Source: Enterobacter asburiae | GTDB lineage: Bacteria > Pseudomonadota > Gammaproteobacteria > Enterobacterales > Enterobacteriaceae | DNA length: 64,000 nt | NCBI RefSeq assembly: GCF_007035645.1 | Contig: NZ_AP019632.1 | Location: 310,001 to 374,000 of the forward strand | Direction of reading: 5' to 3' | In this document: in pieces, positions 19,366 through 28,317 of the stretch | How positions within the stretch are numbered: the first letter of the stretch is position 1 | Layout: every line of letters begins with the position of its first letter | Translations under genes and position numbers: made by a program | Notes under the pieces: generated by a model | The model's database searches: none | Told to the model about the DNA's origin: nothing | The model's input: the letters and a program-made list of their open reading frames with translations, nothing else

Positions 19366-19896
19366 ATGGCCAGCAGAGGCGTAAACAAGGTGATTCTCGT
19401 CGGTAATCTGGGCCAGGACCCGGAAGTACGCTACATGCCGAGTGGTGGCGCAGTTGCCAACATTACGCTGGCTACTTCCGAATCCTGGCGTGATAAAGCG
19501 ACCGGTGAGATGAAAGAGCAGACCGAATGGCACCGCGTAGTGCTGTTTGGCAAACTGGCCGAAGTGGCCGGTGAGTATCTGCGTAAAGGTTCTCAGGTCT
19601 ATATCGAAGGCCAGCTGCGTACCCGCAAATGGACCGATCAGGCCGGCGCTGAGAAGTACACCACAGAAGTCGTGGTCAACGTGGGCGGTACCATGCAGAT
19701 GCTGGGTGGCCGTCAGGGCGGTGGTGCACCGGCAGGTGGCGGTCAGAGCCAGCAGCAGGGCGGTTGGGGTCAGCCTCAGCAGCCGCAGGGCGGCAACCAG
19801 TTCAGCGGCGGCGCACAGTCTCGTCCGCAGCAGCAGTCTGCTCCGGCGCCGTCTAACGAACCGCCAATGGATTTCGACGACGACATTCCGTTCTGA
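19366..19896 (+). CDS. ssb: Single-stranded DNA-binding protein
   Basis: 176 residues. The N-terminal OB fold (about 1-112) starts [26 protein letters not shown] and includes [18 protein letters not shown]. The linker is Gly/Gln-rich ([21 protein letters not shown]), and the C-terminal tip DFDDDIPF is the conserved partner-docking peptide. It coats single-stranded DNA as a tetramer in replication, repair and recombination. AGGAGA ribosome site. It is divergent from uvrA and ends in a strong terminator. Confidence 0.98.
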   Translation: MASRGVNKVILVGNLGQDPEVRYMPSGGAVANITLATSESWRDKATGEMKEQTEWHRVVLFGKLAEVAGEYLRKGSQVYIEGQLRTRKWTDQAGAEKYTTEVVVNVGGTMQMLGGRQGGGAPAGGGQSQQQGGWGQPQQPQGGNQFSGGAQSRPQQQSAPAPSNEPPMDFDDDIPF

Positions 19897-19918
19897 TTTC
19901 CGCGTGCTGAAAACAAAA

Positions 19919-19947
19919 AACCCAGACTAGCGTCTGGGTTTTTTTAT
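19919..19947. terminator. Terminator between ssb and yjcB
   Basis: AACCCAGAC, loop tagc, GTCTGGGTT, then TTTTTTATT; the left side is A-rich (AAAACAAAA), so it can work for both convergent genes. Confidence 0.92.
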
Positions 19948-19958
19948 TCCGTCAGGGA

Positions 19959-20240
19959 TCAGGTAATCACCATCGGCCAGTCTGGCGGCGTGTGGCTCAT
20001 CGCCTCAACCATCACCACTTTAATATTTTCCCAGACGGCGGCGATATCCAGCAGGGTGATGCCAAGCAGGCCCGTTGCAAACCAGCAGGCCGCACCCAGC
20101 CCCAGCAGGGTGCTGATGACAGCAAGACCCGCATAGTCAGATTTACGAAACTGAATGTTCAGCGTGCTGGCTAAAAACATCAGTACCGCACTCAACAAAG
20201 GCCAGCGCAGGAGAACCATGCTGGTAGTAATGGTTGCCAT
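19959..20240 (-). CDS. yjcB: YjcB, small inner-membrane protein
   Basis: 93 residues, the length of E. coli YjcB, from ATG 20240. An upstream in-frame ATG at 20249 is rejected because the GAGG ribosome site directly abuts it. Hydrophobic segments are at about 8-25, 35-55 and 60-72, with a polar C terminus (SHTPPDWPMVIT). Function unknown. It converges with ssb and is divergent from pdeC across a long intergenic region. Confidence 0.9.
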   Translation of the reverse strand: MATITTSMVLLRWPLLSAVLMFLASTLNIQFRKSDYAGLAVISTLLGLGAACWFATGLLGITLLDIAAVWENIKVVMVEAMSHTPPDWPMVIT

Positions 20241-20885
20241 AAAACCCATCCTCTATAAAACAGACGAACTGAATGAAACGGTGTTTCTCGTTACAAAATA
20301 TGTGTGAACTATATCACATTTGTTGATTTATTCGCCAGTATCTGAACGATCAAAAAAGAGGATTTTATTCCTCAGAAAAGGCGATTGCGCGGGCTGGTCC
20401 TGCCTTCGGCGCACGAGGAGGCGGAGTCACAGCGTGCCGAAAATGCCCTTCGGGCAAGTGGGGATAGCGCAAATTCGGTTTTTATAAGAGGGGCGTTATT
20501 CTCCGCCAATACTCAAAATATTGTGGTGTAGGCTGACTATTTATAAATCAACGAACACAATGGCTCAGAGCAAATAGCATAAAACGTCATGATGAAATTG
20601 TACTTTTTTCATGCTGTCAGACGTTTGGCTTAATCAACGATTGTCTGTTGTGTTATCTTCCCGTCTGCCTGACGAGCTGGATAATTATTTTCCTTAATTG
20701 AAACGGAACGAATACTTACAGTTTAACTTACGGGAAAATATTATCGGCATAACGAAATTTAAGATTTTTAATACTAAAAGTCAGTTGCTAACTTCGCATG
20801 ATTCATGCAACGTAATCACCTGTTTAACAAAGCATCCGGCCTTAAGTACTACAGGCGTACAACATGCAGGGATATAGGGCGGGAA
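20241..20885. other. Long divergent intergenic region upstream of yjcB and pdeC
   Basis: About 645 bases without a supported gene, mostly AT-rich, apart from a GC-rich structured element at 20385-20472 (listed separately). The last 250 bases, next to pdeC, are likely to hold its promoter; I could not single out a -10/-35 pair with confidence. In E. coli the homologue of pdeC is reported to respond to redox stress. Confidence 0.5.
20385..20472. repeat. GC-rich structured element, three-armed fold
   Basis: Outer pairing is TTGCGC (20385-20390) with GCGCAA (20467-20472). Arm 1 pairs TTCGGC-GCACG (20405-20415) with CGTG-CCGAA (20433-20441), with a bulge. Arm 2 is TGCCC (20444-20448), loop, GGGCA (20452-20456). 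It stands out sharply from AT-rich flanks. It could be a repeat-type element or a structured RNA; no family was recognised. Confidence 0.55.
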
Positions 20886-22451
20886 ATGAATCGTAGCGCG
20901 CGGCGCAAAATGCTCAGGGTGGTAGGGATCATCATGGTAGTTATGCTGCCGGTGATGCTTGCGCTATGGTTTGCCCAACTGCGTGCCGTGTCTGAAACAA
21001 GCGCCCAGCTACGCACATTTGCTGAACTGGCTTTAGACAAAACAGAGCTGGTTATTCAACAGGTTGAGCTGGCCAGGGACGAGGCGGTAAAATATCAGGG
21101 CGAGCTTTGCACGCCGGAACACCGTCAATATATGCTGAACGTTGTTCGTGGCCGCCTGTTTGTCGCCGATTTAATTTACGCTGAAGGTCAGAATTTTCTT
21201 TGTTCGACCGTTTTTACACCGGATCACCCCTACGCCATTCCTGTCGCTAATTACACGCGCAAACCTGACGTCGCTATCTATTATTATCGCGATACCCCAT
21301 TTTATACTGGCTATAAAATGACATATATGCAGCGCGGAAATTATGTGGTGGTCGTCAATCCGCTTTCATACAGCGAAGTCATGTCCGCGGATCATTCTCT
21401 CTCCTGGGGTGTGTACGACACAGTAACCAATGCTTTCTTTTCCGTCAGCCAGAAAGCCAATGTTTCTTTATTAAATTCGATGATTCGGGATAAGGAATCG
21501 GTATTTCAAAAAGATAACCGCTTTTATACGATCGTAACATCTCCCAAAAGACCGATTGCGGCCATTGTCTCGACATCAAATAAACGCTTTTATGAAACGC
21601 TTTATCACCAGGCGACGTTGACGCTGCCGCTGGGCATGATCTGCAGCATTATTATTTTGCTGGTATGGTCGCGTACCCATCGTGAGCTTAATTCGCCGGG
21701 GCGCTTACTGCACCGCGCGCTGAACAAACGACAGCTTTGCGTCCACTATCAGCCGATTATTGATATTAAGAATAATCAGTGTGTGGGCGCGGAGGCGCTG
21801 TTGCGCTGGCCTGGCTTTAACGGGCAGGTGATGAGCCCGGCTGAGTTTATCCCGCTGGCGGAAAATGAGGGAATGAGCGAGCGGATTACGGACTATGTCG
21901 TTGAGGAGGTGTTCAACGATCTGGGCCATTTCCTGGCCGAGCATCCGCATCTCTATATTTCGATTAACCTGTCGGCCACGGATTTCCACTCCTCGCGGCT
22001 GATCGCCATGATTTCCGACAAGGCCCGCCACTATGCCGTCCGTGCGCAGCAAATCAAAATAGAAGTGACGGAACGCGGTTTTATCGATGTGCCAAAAACC
22101 ACCCCGGTGATTCAGGCTTTCCGTCAGGCGGGTTATGAAGTCGCGATCGATGATTTCGGTACCGGCTACTCGAACCTGCACAACCTCTACTCGCTGAACG
22201 TGGATATTCTGAAAATCGATAAATCGTTTATCGATACCTTAACGACCAACAGTACCAGCCACCTGATCGCCGAGCATATTATCGAGATGGCGCAAAGCCT
22301 GCGGCTGAAAACCATTGCGGAAGGGGTAGAGACGGCAGAGCAGGTAAGCTGGCTGTTGAAGCGCGGCGTCCAGTTTTGTCAGGGATGGCACTTCGCGAAA
22401 GCGATGCCGCCCCAGGAATTTATGACCTGGCAGCAGCAGCCTTTGCACTGA
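20886..22451 (+). CDS. pdeC: c-di-GMP phosphodiesterase PdeC (CSS-EAL)
   Basis: 521 residues from ATG 20886, which has GGGCGGG just ahead. An in-frame ATG at 20805 would add 27 residues and is less likely. Membrane segments at about 13-32 and 248-270 bracket a periplasmic CSS domain with the Cys residues in GELCTPEH and FLCSTV. The cytoplasmic EAL domain has GAEALLRW, SINLSATDFH, IEVTERGF, AIDDFGTGYSNLHNL, ILKIDKSFI and TIAEGVE, all the metal and substrate residues expected for an active enzyme. In E. coli, periplasmic disulfide state controls PdeC (YjcC). Its 3' end is 6 bases from the convergent soxS stop. Confidence 0.93.
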   Translation: MNRSARRKMLRVVGIIMVVMLPVMLALWFAQLRAVSETSAQLRTFAELALDKTELVIQQVELARDEAVKYQGELCTPEHRQYMLNVVRGRLFVADLIYAEGQNFLCSTVFTPDHPYAIPVANYTRKPDVAIYYYRDTPFYTGYKMTYMQRGNYVVVVNPLSYSEVMSADHSLSWGVYDTVTNAFFSVSQKANVSLLNSMIRDKESVFQKDNRFYTIVTSPKRPIAAIVSTSNKRFYETLYHQATLTLPLGMICSIIILLVWSRTHRELNSPGRLLHRALNKRQLCVHYQPIIDIKNNQCVGAEALLRWPGFNGQVMSPAEFIPLAENEGMSERITDYVVEEVFNDLGHFLAEHPHLYISINLSATDFHSSRLIAMISDKARHYAVRAQQIKIEVTERGFIDVPKTTPVIQAFRQAGYEVAIDDFGTGYSNLHNLYSLNVDILKIDKSFIDTLTTNSTSHLIAEHIIEMAQSLRLKTIAEGVETAEQVSWLLKRGVQFCQGWHFAKAMPPQEFMTWQQQPLH

Positions 22452-22457
22452 GGGTGA

Positions 22458-22784
22458 TTAATTCAACTGGTGGCGATAGTCGCTCGGCGTGCGGTCAAAC
22501 TCGCGGCGAAACACGCGGGAAAAGGTTTGTTGCGACACATAGCCCAGATCCATCGCGATATCAAAAATGGGCCGCTGCGTTGAGCGTAGCGCCTGCGCCG
22601 CCAGCAGCAGTCTGCGCTGGCGAATGTACTCGCCCAGCGTCTGATGCATGACCGTGCGGAACATTCTCTGTAAATACCATTTCGAATAGCCCGACTTTTT
22701 AGCGACCACATCAATGTTCAACGGTTGGTCGATATGTTCATCAATCCATTCAATAAGCGTCTGAATAATCTGCTGATGCGACAT
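22458..22784 (-). CDS. soxS: Superoxide response activator SoxS (AraC/XylS family)
   Basis: 108 residues from ATG 22784; E. coli SoxS has 107. An upstream start would only add MYLQRGNL. It is a stand-alone AraC-type DNA-binding protein with two HTH motifs: LNIDVVAKKSGYSKWYLQRMF and IFDIAMDLGYVSQQTFSRVF. It activates superoxide and drug-stress genes (sodA, zwf, acrAB, micF and others). Ribosome site AGGGG. It is divergent from soxR, whose product controls it through the operator in between. Confidence 0.97.
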   Translation of the reverse strand: MSHQQIIQTLIEWIDEHIDQPLNIDVVAKKSGYSKWYLQRMFRTVMHQTLGEYIRQRRLLLAAQALRSTQRPIFDIAMDLGYVSQQTFSRVFRREFDRTPSDYRHQLN

Positions 22785-22843
22785 AAGGTTGCCCCTCTGT
22801 AGATACAACTATCTCGGTTAATTCGTCGTTTTCTCTGCGGGCG

Positions 22844-22874
22844 AGTATAATTCCTCAAGTTAACTTGAGGTAAA
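22844..22874 (-). promoter_or_regulatory. soxS promoter with SoxR operator
   Basis: On the minus strand: -35 TTTACC (22874-22869), a 19-base spacer, -10 TATACT (22849-22844). The over-long spacer is the mark of MerR-family control. A perfect 18-base palindrome CCTCAAGTTAACTTGAGG (22853-22870) fills it and is the SoxR binding site. Confidence 0.95.
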
Positions 22875-22882
22875 GAGGTTTT

Positions 22883-23341
22883 ATGGAAAAGAGATTGCCG
22901 CGCATTAAAGCGCTGTTAACCCCCGGCGAAGTGGCGAAGCGAAGCGGCGTTGCGGTATCGGCGCTCCACTTCTATGAAAGCAAAGGGTTAATTAAAAGCA
23001 TCCGCAACGGCGGCAACCAGCGCCGCTATACCCGAGACGTGCTCCGCTACGTGGCGATTATCAAAATTGCGCAACGAATCGGAATTCCCCTGGCCACGAT
23101 CGGCGAGGCGTTTGGCGTGCTGCCGGAAGGGCATACGCTTAGCCCGAAAGAGTGGAAAGAGCTGTCGTCCCAGTGGCGTGAAGAGCTGGACAGGCGTATT
23201 CATACGCTGGTCGCGCTGCGTGACGAGCTGGATGGCTGCATCGGCTGCGGCTGCCTGTCGCGTAGCGATTGTCCGTTGCGTAACCCCGGCGACAGGCTGG
23301 GCGAGCAGGGGACGGGGGCGCGGTTGCTGGAAGAGGATTGA
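22883..23341 (+). CDS. soxR: Redox sensor regulator SoxR (MerR family, [2Fe-2S])
   Basis: 152 residues (E. coli 154). The N-terminal MerR HTH is [26 protein letters not shown] dimerisation helix follows, then the iron-sulfur cluster cysteines in [12 protein letters not shown] near residues 119-130. Oxidised or nitrosylated clusters make SoxR twist the soxS promoter into an active form. AGAGG ribosome site. The gene starts 13 bases after the operator, so it is also likely to repress itself. Confidence 0.97.
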   Translation: MEKRLPRIKALLTPGEVAKRSGVAVSALHFYESKGLIKSIRNGGNQRRYTRDVLRYVAIIKIAQRIGIPLATIGEAFGVLPEGHTLSPKEWKELSSQWREELDRRIHTLVALRDELDGCIGCGCLSRSDCPLRNPGDRLGEQGTGARLLEED

Positions 23342-23358
23342 GATTGTGCGGCCGGTTT

Positions 23359-23432
23359 GCCGGGTGGCGGCTGCGCCTTACCCGGCCTACAAAACCGGGA
23401 ACGTAGGCCGGGTAAGCGAAGCGCCACCCGGC
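23359..23432. repeat. REP/BIME-type inverted repeat pair
   Basis: GCCGGGTGGCGGCTGCGCC, then TTACCCGGCCTAC, and 16 bases later the inverse unit GTAGGCCGGGTAAGCGAAGC, then GCCACCCGGC. This is the classical enterobacterial REP form, placed directly after soxR. Confidence 0.9.
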
Positions 23433-23443
23433 AAAAGCATTAT

Positions 23444-23573
23444 AAAGAACTAAAGCGCCACATAAGGGCGCTTTAGTTTTTCCCGGTCTTTGTCTTTCAC
23501 TCTATCCCGCTGGTTCACGGGAGGGTTTCCCCCGACATCAGCACCCCTCAGTGTCGAGCTGGTTGGGGAGGTT
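23444..23573 (-). ncRNA. ryjA: Candidate small RNA, RyjA-like
   Basis: The 368 bases between soxR and the GST gene hold no protein gene. On the minus strand there is a possible promoter (TTGCAT, 17 bases, ACAATC), then about 130 bases with an internal hairpin (CCCTCCCG with CGGGAT nearby). It ends in a very strong terminator (AACTAAAGCGCC, loop, GGCGCTTTAGTT, T-rich tail). E. coli encodes the roughly 140-base RNA RyjA at this position and orientation, convergent with soxR. I assign it by place, size and terminator; the sequence was not aligned. Confidence 0.5.
23448..23480. terminator. Bidirectional terminator, soxR / RyjA candidate
   Basis: AACTAAAGCGCC, short loop, GGCGCTTTAGTT, then TTTTCCC on the plus strand and CTTTATAAT on the minus strand. 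Confidence 0.88.
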
Positions 23574-23709
23574 CCGGATTGTGCTGACACTTTAATTCTA
23601 TGCAAGACCCGTTTTTTCGCCAGCCTCATCGACCGTTTTTTCGACGAATTTTTTTCGCGGTGTTGTTCAATTTTCTATAGTTAAAAAGTATGAATAACAG
23701 GAGAAAACC

Positions 23710-24381
23710 ATGCTCACGGTACACCACCTTAACCAGTCGCGCTCGCACCGCGCGATCTGGGCGCTGGAAGAACTCGGCCTGCCTTATGAGATCGTTCACT
23801 ACCAGCGCGAAAAGAACATGCTGGCACCGGAGGCTCTTAAAAAGGTGCATCCGTTGGGCAAATCGCCGGTTATCGAAGATAACGGACTGATCCTTGCAGA
23901 GTCGGGCGCCATCCTGGAGTACCTGCAGGAGACGTACGATGCCGAGTCACGCCTTAAGCCTTTAGATCCGGCGCATAAGGTGCAATACCGCTTCTGGCTG
24001 CATTACGCCGAAGGATCCCTGATGCCGCTGCTGCTAATGAAGCTGGTCTTCAACAGCCTCGGCAAGCCGCCGGTGCCGTTTGGTATCAGAACCCTGGGCA
24101 AAGCGCTGGGGCAGGGGGTGCAGAAAGCGTATCTCAACCGTCAGCTGGAAACCCATGCGCGCTTTATTGAGTCACATCTTGCCGAAAACAGCTGGTTTGC
24201 CGGGGATTCGCTCAGCATGGCCGATATCCAGATGAGCTTCCCGATCTTTGCGCTGCTGGCGCGCGGCGGTATCGCTAATCTGCCGCATATTCAGGCATGG
24301 AAAACAAAAGTTGAGAACAGCCCTGGCTGGCAAAGAACCCTGGAACAGGGGGGACCGTTATCTATTCCCGGTGAGGACTGA
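23710..24381 (+). CDS. Glutathione S-transferase family protein
   Basis: 223 residues. The N-terminal thioredoxin-like domain starts LTVHHLNQSRSHRAIWALEELGLPYE and carries the cis-Pro/ESGA glutathione-binding segments (GKSPVIED, LAESGAILEYL). The C-terminal helical domain includes WFAGDSLSMADIQMSFP with the conserved N-capping Asp. The ribosome site AGGAG is 7 bases before the ATG. Substrate unknown. K-12 has no GST here, but related enterobacteria do. Its place beside soxRS suggests a detoxification role, though no SoxS site was identified. Confidence 0.88.
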   Translation: MLTVHHLNQSRSHRAIWALEELGLPYEIVHYQREKNMLAPEALKKVHPLGKSPVIEDNGLILAESGAILEYLQETYDAESRLKPLDPAHKVQYRFWLHYAEGSLMPLLLMKLVFNSLGKPPVPFGIRTLGKALGQGVQKAYLNRQLETHARFIESHLAENSWFAGDSLSMADIQMSFPIFALLARGGIANLPHIQAWKTKVENSPGWQRTLEQGGPLSIPGED

Positions 24382-24403
24382 AATGTAAACAAATTGCGCA
24401 TAG

Positions 24404-24562
24404 ACGATAACGTTTGCGCATCCTCTGTTTATTTCTTCAGCGTCATAAGTGAATTTTAGTGAAAAACGAGAAAGTTCAGTTGAAAAGGGCGGGGATTACG
24501 CTAGATAATCGTTTGCCTTAATTTGACCACCCGTTTGTAAGCGCGGAGCTAAACGTTTGCTT
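24404..24562 (+). promoter_or_regulatory. Three PurR-like sites upstream of ghxP
   Basis: Three sequences resemble the PurR box (ANGCAANCGNTTNCNT): 24404-24419 ACGATAACGTTTGCGC, 24503-24518 AGATAATCGTTTGCCT, and 24547-24562 AGCTAAACGTTTGCTT. The last two fit 9 of 11 defined positions, the first 8. They fit a purine-transport gene, but the left half-sites are imperfect. Confidence 0.5.
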
Positions 24563-24675
24563 TTTTTGTGACGCCCTTTCGTCACAAACGCAACACAAGG
24601 ATTTGACGTTCAGCTGGCAGTGGCGTCTCCACCTCGCTTACGGACTTCCTAAAAAACTCTCAGGGGATGTTTTCT

Positions 24676-26025
24676 ATGTCTACGCCATCTGCGCGTACTG
24701 GCGGTTCACTTGACGCCATGTTTAAAATTTCGGCCCGCGGCAGCACCGTGCGCCAGGAAATTGTTGCCGGTTTGACAACGTTTCTGGCGATGGTTTATTC
24801 CGTCATCGTTGTGCCGGGCATGCTGGGCAAAGCAGGCTTCCCGCCAGCGGCTGTCTTTGTGGCGACCTGTCTTGTGGCCGGCGTGGGCTCCATCGTGATG
24901 GGTCTGTGGGCGAACCTGCCGCTGGCGATTGGTTGCGCCATCTCTCTGACCGCGTTTACCGCGTTCAGCCTGGTGCTGGGTCAGCACATCAGCGTACCGG
25001 TTGCGCTGGGTGCCGTGTTCCTGATGGGTGTGCTGTTTACCGTGATTTCAGCGACCGGCATCCGTAGCTGGATTTTGCGCAACCTGCCGCAGGGCGTGGC
25101 GCACGGTACCGGCATCGGTATCGGCCTGTTCCTGTTGCTGATCGCCGCCAACGGTGTCGGTCTGGTCATTAAGAACCCGCTGGACGGTCTGCCTGTAGCG
25201 CTGGGCCACTTCGCCAGCTTCCCGGTGATCATGTCGCTGATCGGTCTGGCGGTGATTATCGGTCTGGAAAAACTGAAGGTGCCTGGCGGCATTCTGCTGA
25301 CTATTATCGGCGTTTCTATTGTCGGCCTGATTTTCGATCCAACCGTACACTTCTCCGGTATCTTCGCCATGCCGTCGCTGAGCGATGACAAAGGCAACTC
25401 TCTGATTGGCAGCCTGGATATCGTTGGCGCGCTGAACCCGGTGATCCTGCCAAGCGTGCTGGCGCTGGTCATGACCGCCGTGTTTGACGCGACCGGTACC
25501 ATTCGTGCGGTGGCCGGTCAGGCGAACCTGCTGGATAAAGACGGTCAGATTATTGATGGCGGCAAAGCGCTGACCACTGACTCCCTGAGCAGCGTCTTCT
25601 CCGGCCTGGTGGGCGCGGCGCCTGCGGCGGTGTACATCGAATCCGCAGCGGGTACGGCGGCAGGCGGTAAAACCGGCCTGACGGCGATCACCGTCGGCGT
25701 GCTGTTCATGCTGATCCTGTTCCTCTCTCCGCTCTCCTATCTGGTTCCGGCGTATGCGACCGCGCCAGCGCTGATGTACGTTGGCCTGCTGATGCTGAGC
25801 AACGTGGCGAAAATCGACTTTGCGGACTTCGTGGACGCGATGTCTGGCCTGATTACCGCGGTCTTTATCGTCCTGACCTGTAACATCGTGACCGGCATTA
25901 TGATCGGCTTCGCGTCGCTGGTGATTGGTCGTCTGGTCTCCGGTGAATGGCGCAAGCTGAACGTCGGCACCGTGATTATCGCCGTTGCGCTGGTAGCGTT
26001 CTACGCGGGCGGCTGGGCAATCTAA
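24676..26025 (+). CDS. ghxP: Guanine/hypoxanthine permease GhxP
   Basis: 449 residues from ATG 24676, matching E. coli GhxP (YjcD) from [14 protein letters not shown]. The start is set by AGGGGA nine bases ahead; the ATG at 24667 lies too close to it. It is an NCS2/AzgA-family purine-proton symporter of the inner membrane with about 12-14 helices. Family motifs include [16 protein letters not shown], the substrate-site region [14 protein letters not shown], and [15 protein letters not shown]. An intrinsic terminator follows the stop. Confidence 0.96.
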   Translation: MSTPSARTGGSLDAMFKISARGSTVRQEIVAGLTTFLAMVYSVIVVPGMLGKAGFPPAAVFVATCLVAGVGSIVMGLWANLPLAIGCAISLTAFTAFSLVLGQHISVPVALGAVFLMGVLFTVISATGIRSWILRNLPQGVAHGTGIGIGLFLLLIAANGVGLVIKNPLDGLPVALGHFASFPVIMSLIGLAVIIGLEKLKVPGGILLTIIGVSIVGLIFDPTVHFSGIFAMPSLSDDKGNSLIGSLDIVGALNPVILPSVLALVMTAVFDATGTIRAVAGQANLLDKDGQIIDGGKALTTDSLSSVFSGLVGAAPAAVYIESAAGTAAGGKTGLTAITVGVLFMLILFLSPLSYLVPAYATAPALMYVGLLMLSNVAKIDFADFVDAMSGLITAVFIVLTCNIVTGIMIGFASLVIGRLVSGEWRKLNVGTVIIAVALVAFYAGGWAI

Positions 26026-26041
26026 GTTGTCCATTGATGCG

Positions 26042-26073
26042 AAAACGGGTGGCTCAGGCCGCCCGTTTTTATT
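26042..26073 (+). terminator. Rho-independent terminator of ghxP
   Basis: AAAACGGGTGGC, loop TCAG, GCCGCCCGTTTT, continuing T-rich (TATTTT). The stem has one mismatch. Confidence 0.88.
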
Positions 26074-26175
26074 TTCAGGACTCATCCTGTTGCCTTTTGC
26101 GTTACTCTGGAGAAGATAGAATAAAAGGCACGACGCCTTCCGGAGTACATAAGCAACACAGCAAACAGGGAACGC

Positions 26176-27822
26176 ATGGAAATCTTCTTCACAATACTCA
26201 TCATGACCCTTGTGGTCTCGCTATCCGGGGTGGTTACACGCGTACTGCCCTTTCAGGTCCCCCTGCCATTAATGCAAATTGCCATCGGCGCGCTGCTGGC
26301 GTGGCCGACGTTTGGCCTGCACGTGGAATTTGACCCCGAACTGTTCCTCGTGCTGTTTATCCCGCCGCTGCTGTTTGCCGATGGCTGGAAAACGCCCACC
26401 CGCGAATTCCTTGAGCACGGGCGCGAGATCTTCGGCCTGGCGCTGGCGCTGGTGGTGGTCACCGTCGTCGGGATTGGTTTTCTGATCTACTGGGCGGTAC
26501 CGGGTATTCCATTAATACCGGCTTTTGCGCTGGCCGCCGTGCTGTCGCCAACCGATGCCGTGGCGCTGTCCGGCATTGTGGGTGAAGGCCGTATTCCGAA
26601 GAAAATCATGGGGATTTTACAGGGTGAGGCGCTGATGAACGACGCCTCCGGCCTGGTCGCCCTGAAGTTTGCCGTGGCCGTTGCGATGGGCACGATGGTC
26701 TTTACCATCGGCGGCGCAACCCTGGAATTCTTCAAGGTGGCGATTGGCGGTATTCTCGCAGGCTTCGTGGTGAGCTGGCTGTACGGCCGCTCATTGCGCT
26801 TCCTCAGCCGCTGGGGCGGCGATGAACCCGCAACGCAGATCGTACTGCTGTTCCTGCTGCCGTTTGCCTCTTATCTGATTGCCGAACATATCGGCGTGTC
26901 GGGCATTCTGGCAGCGGTTGCGGCGGGGATGACCATTACCCGTTCCGGCGTAATGCGCCGCGCGCCGCTGGCCATGCGCCTGCGTGCAAACAGCACCTGG
27001 GCCATGCTGGAATTTGTCTTTAACGGCATGGTGTTCCTGCTGTTGGGCCTGCAGCTGCCGGGCATTATGGAATCCTCGCTGGTGGCGGCGGAGGCCGATC
27101 CGAACGTTGAGGTCTGGATGCTGTTTACCGACATCGTGCTGATCTACATGGCGCTGATGCTGGTGCGTTTCGGCTGGCTGTGGACGATGAAAAACTTCAG
27201 CGTACGTTTCCTGAAGAAAAAGCCGATGGAGTTCGGCTCGTGGACAACGCGTGAGCTGCTGATCGCCTCTTTTGCGGGCGTACGCGGGGCGATCACCCTT
27301 GCCGGTGTGCTCTCCATTCCGCTGCTGCTGCCCACGGGCGACGTCTTCCCGGCGCGCTACGAGCTGGTCTTCCTGGCGGCGGGCGTGATTCTGTTCTCCC
27401 TGTTTGTCGGCGTGATTATGCTGCCGATTTTACTCCAGCATATTGATGCCGGTGATTCGACTCAGCAGCATAAAGAGGAGCGTATTGCCCGGGCGGCCAC
27501 CGCCGAAGTAGCAATTGTCGCGATTCAGAAGATGGAAGAGCGTCTGGCCGCGGATGCGGAAGAGAACATCGATAATCAGCTGCTGACGGAGGTCAGTTCC
27601 CGCGTGATTGGTAACCTGCGCCGCCGCGCGGACGGGCGTAACGATGTGGAAAGCTCGCTGCAGGAGGAAAACCTGGAGCGCCGGTTCCGCCTGGCGGCGC
27701 TGCGCTCAGAGCGCGCCGAGCTGTACCATCTGCGCGCCACGCGCCAGATCAGCAACGAAACGCTGCAAAAGCTGCTGCACGATCTGGACCTGCTGGAAGC
27801 GCTGTTGATAGAGAATCAATAG
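26176..27822 (+). CDS. yjcE: Putative Na+/H+ antiporter YjcE (CPA1 family)
   Basis: 548 residues, nearly the same as E. coli YjcE (549). About 12 membrane segments occupy residues 1-410. Ion-site segments include LSPTDAVALSGIVGEGRIP and GEALMNDASGLVALKFA (the Asn-Asp pair of the CPA1 transport site) and SFAGVRGAITLAGV. A long cytoplasmic helical tail (about 420-548) is rich in Arg and Glu. It is likely to exchange Na+ or K+ for protons; the physiological role is not settled. Transcription is probably separate from ghxP because of the terminator in between. Confidence 0.94.
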   Translation: MEIFFTILIMTLVVSLSGVVTRVLPFQVPLPLMQIAIGALLAWPTFGLHVEFDPELFLVLFIPPLLFADGWKTPTREFLEHGREIFGLALALVVVTVVGIGFLIYWAVPGIPLIPAFALAAVLSPTDAVALSGIVGEGRIPKKIMGILQGEALMNDASGLVALKFAVAVAMGTMVFTIGGATLEFFKVAIGGILAGFVVSWLYGRSLRFLSRWGGDEPATQIVLLFLLPFASYLIAEHIGVSGILAAVAAGMTITRSGVMRRAPLAMRLRANSTWAMLEFVFNGMVFLLLGLQLPGIMESSLVAAEADPNVEVWMLFTDIVLIYMALMLVRFGWLWTMKNFSVRFLKKKPMEFGSWTTRELLIASFAGVRGAITLAGVLSIPLLLPTGDVFPARYELVFLAAGVILFSLFVGVIMLPILLQHIDAGDSTQQHKEERIARAATAEVAIVAIQKMEERLAADAEENIDNQLLTEVSSRVIGNLRRRADGRNDVESSLQEENLERRFRLAALRSERAELYHLRATRQISNETLQKLLHDLDLLEALLIENQ

Positions 27823-27831
27823 CGCGCTTTT

Positions 27832-27965
27832 GCCCGGTGGCGCTGCGCTTATCGGGCCTGCGTGCTCGATCGGTTCCCTCTCCTTGTGGGCTGCGGGTTT
27901 CCCACAAAATAATGCCTGCACGGACGACCCCCTCTCCCTTGAGGGAGAGGGCTGGGGTGAGGGGG
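27832..27965. repeat. REP-like half unit and palindromic repeat after yjcE
   Basis: 27832-27862 is a single REP-type unit (GCCCGGTGGCGCTGCGC, then TTATCGGGCCTGC). 27928-27965 is a member of the CCCTCTCCC...GGGAGAGGG repeat family, ending in CTGGGGTGAGGGGG. Confidence 0.82.
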
Positions 27966-28040
27966 AACATACGGCTGTGGAGGTCATTCCGTTCACTTTA
28001 TGTTCCTTGCTACTCTGTAACGACATGACCGGTGAACGTG

Positions 28041-28243
28041 CCAGGGTGGCTCAATCGCCACCACCCTGGCGACCCGGGCTCCCGGCGGTAAATCGCCGCT
28101 TCGCGGTGCCCTCAGCTTATTCCTTCAGGCTATCGGGTCGGGCATGAGCCTGCATCCCTGCAGGCCACGCCCTCTCGGCGCATCCCTGCGCCTCGCCCCG
28201 GCCTTACGGAAACGCTTCGGCGATTTACAGCCGGACCAGGGTG
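28041..28243. repeat. Foldback, GC-rich element of about 200 bases
   Basis: A local hairpin CCAGGGTGG...CCACCACCCTGG (28041-28069) opens the element. CACCCTGG (28062-28069) can also pair with CCAGGGTG (28236-28243) at the far end. Inside, GTAAATCGCCG (28088-28098) is the exact inverse complement of CGGCGATTTAC (28218-28228). GCATCCCTGC occurs twice in between. No reading frame of interest and no transposase. It looks like a mobile-repeat or structured-RNA unit; I do not recognise a named family. Confidence 0.6.
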
Positions 28244-28317
28244 TCGCTTTAAGTCATTAATTTTGCAGAAGAAGTTTTCATCGCTTCAGGTGAAAAATTA
28301 CTGGGGATTCCTCAGCC

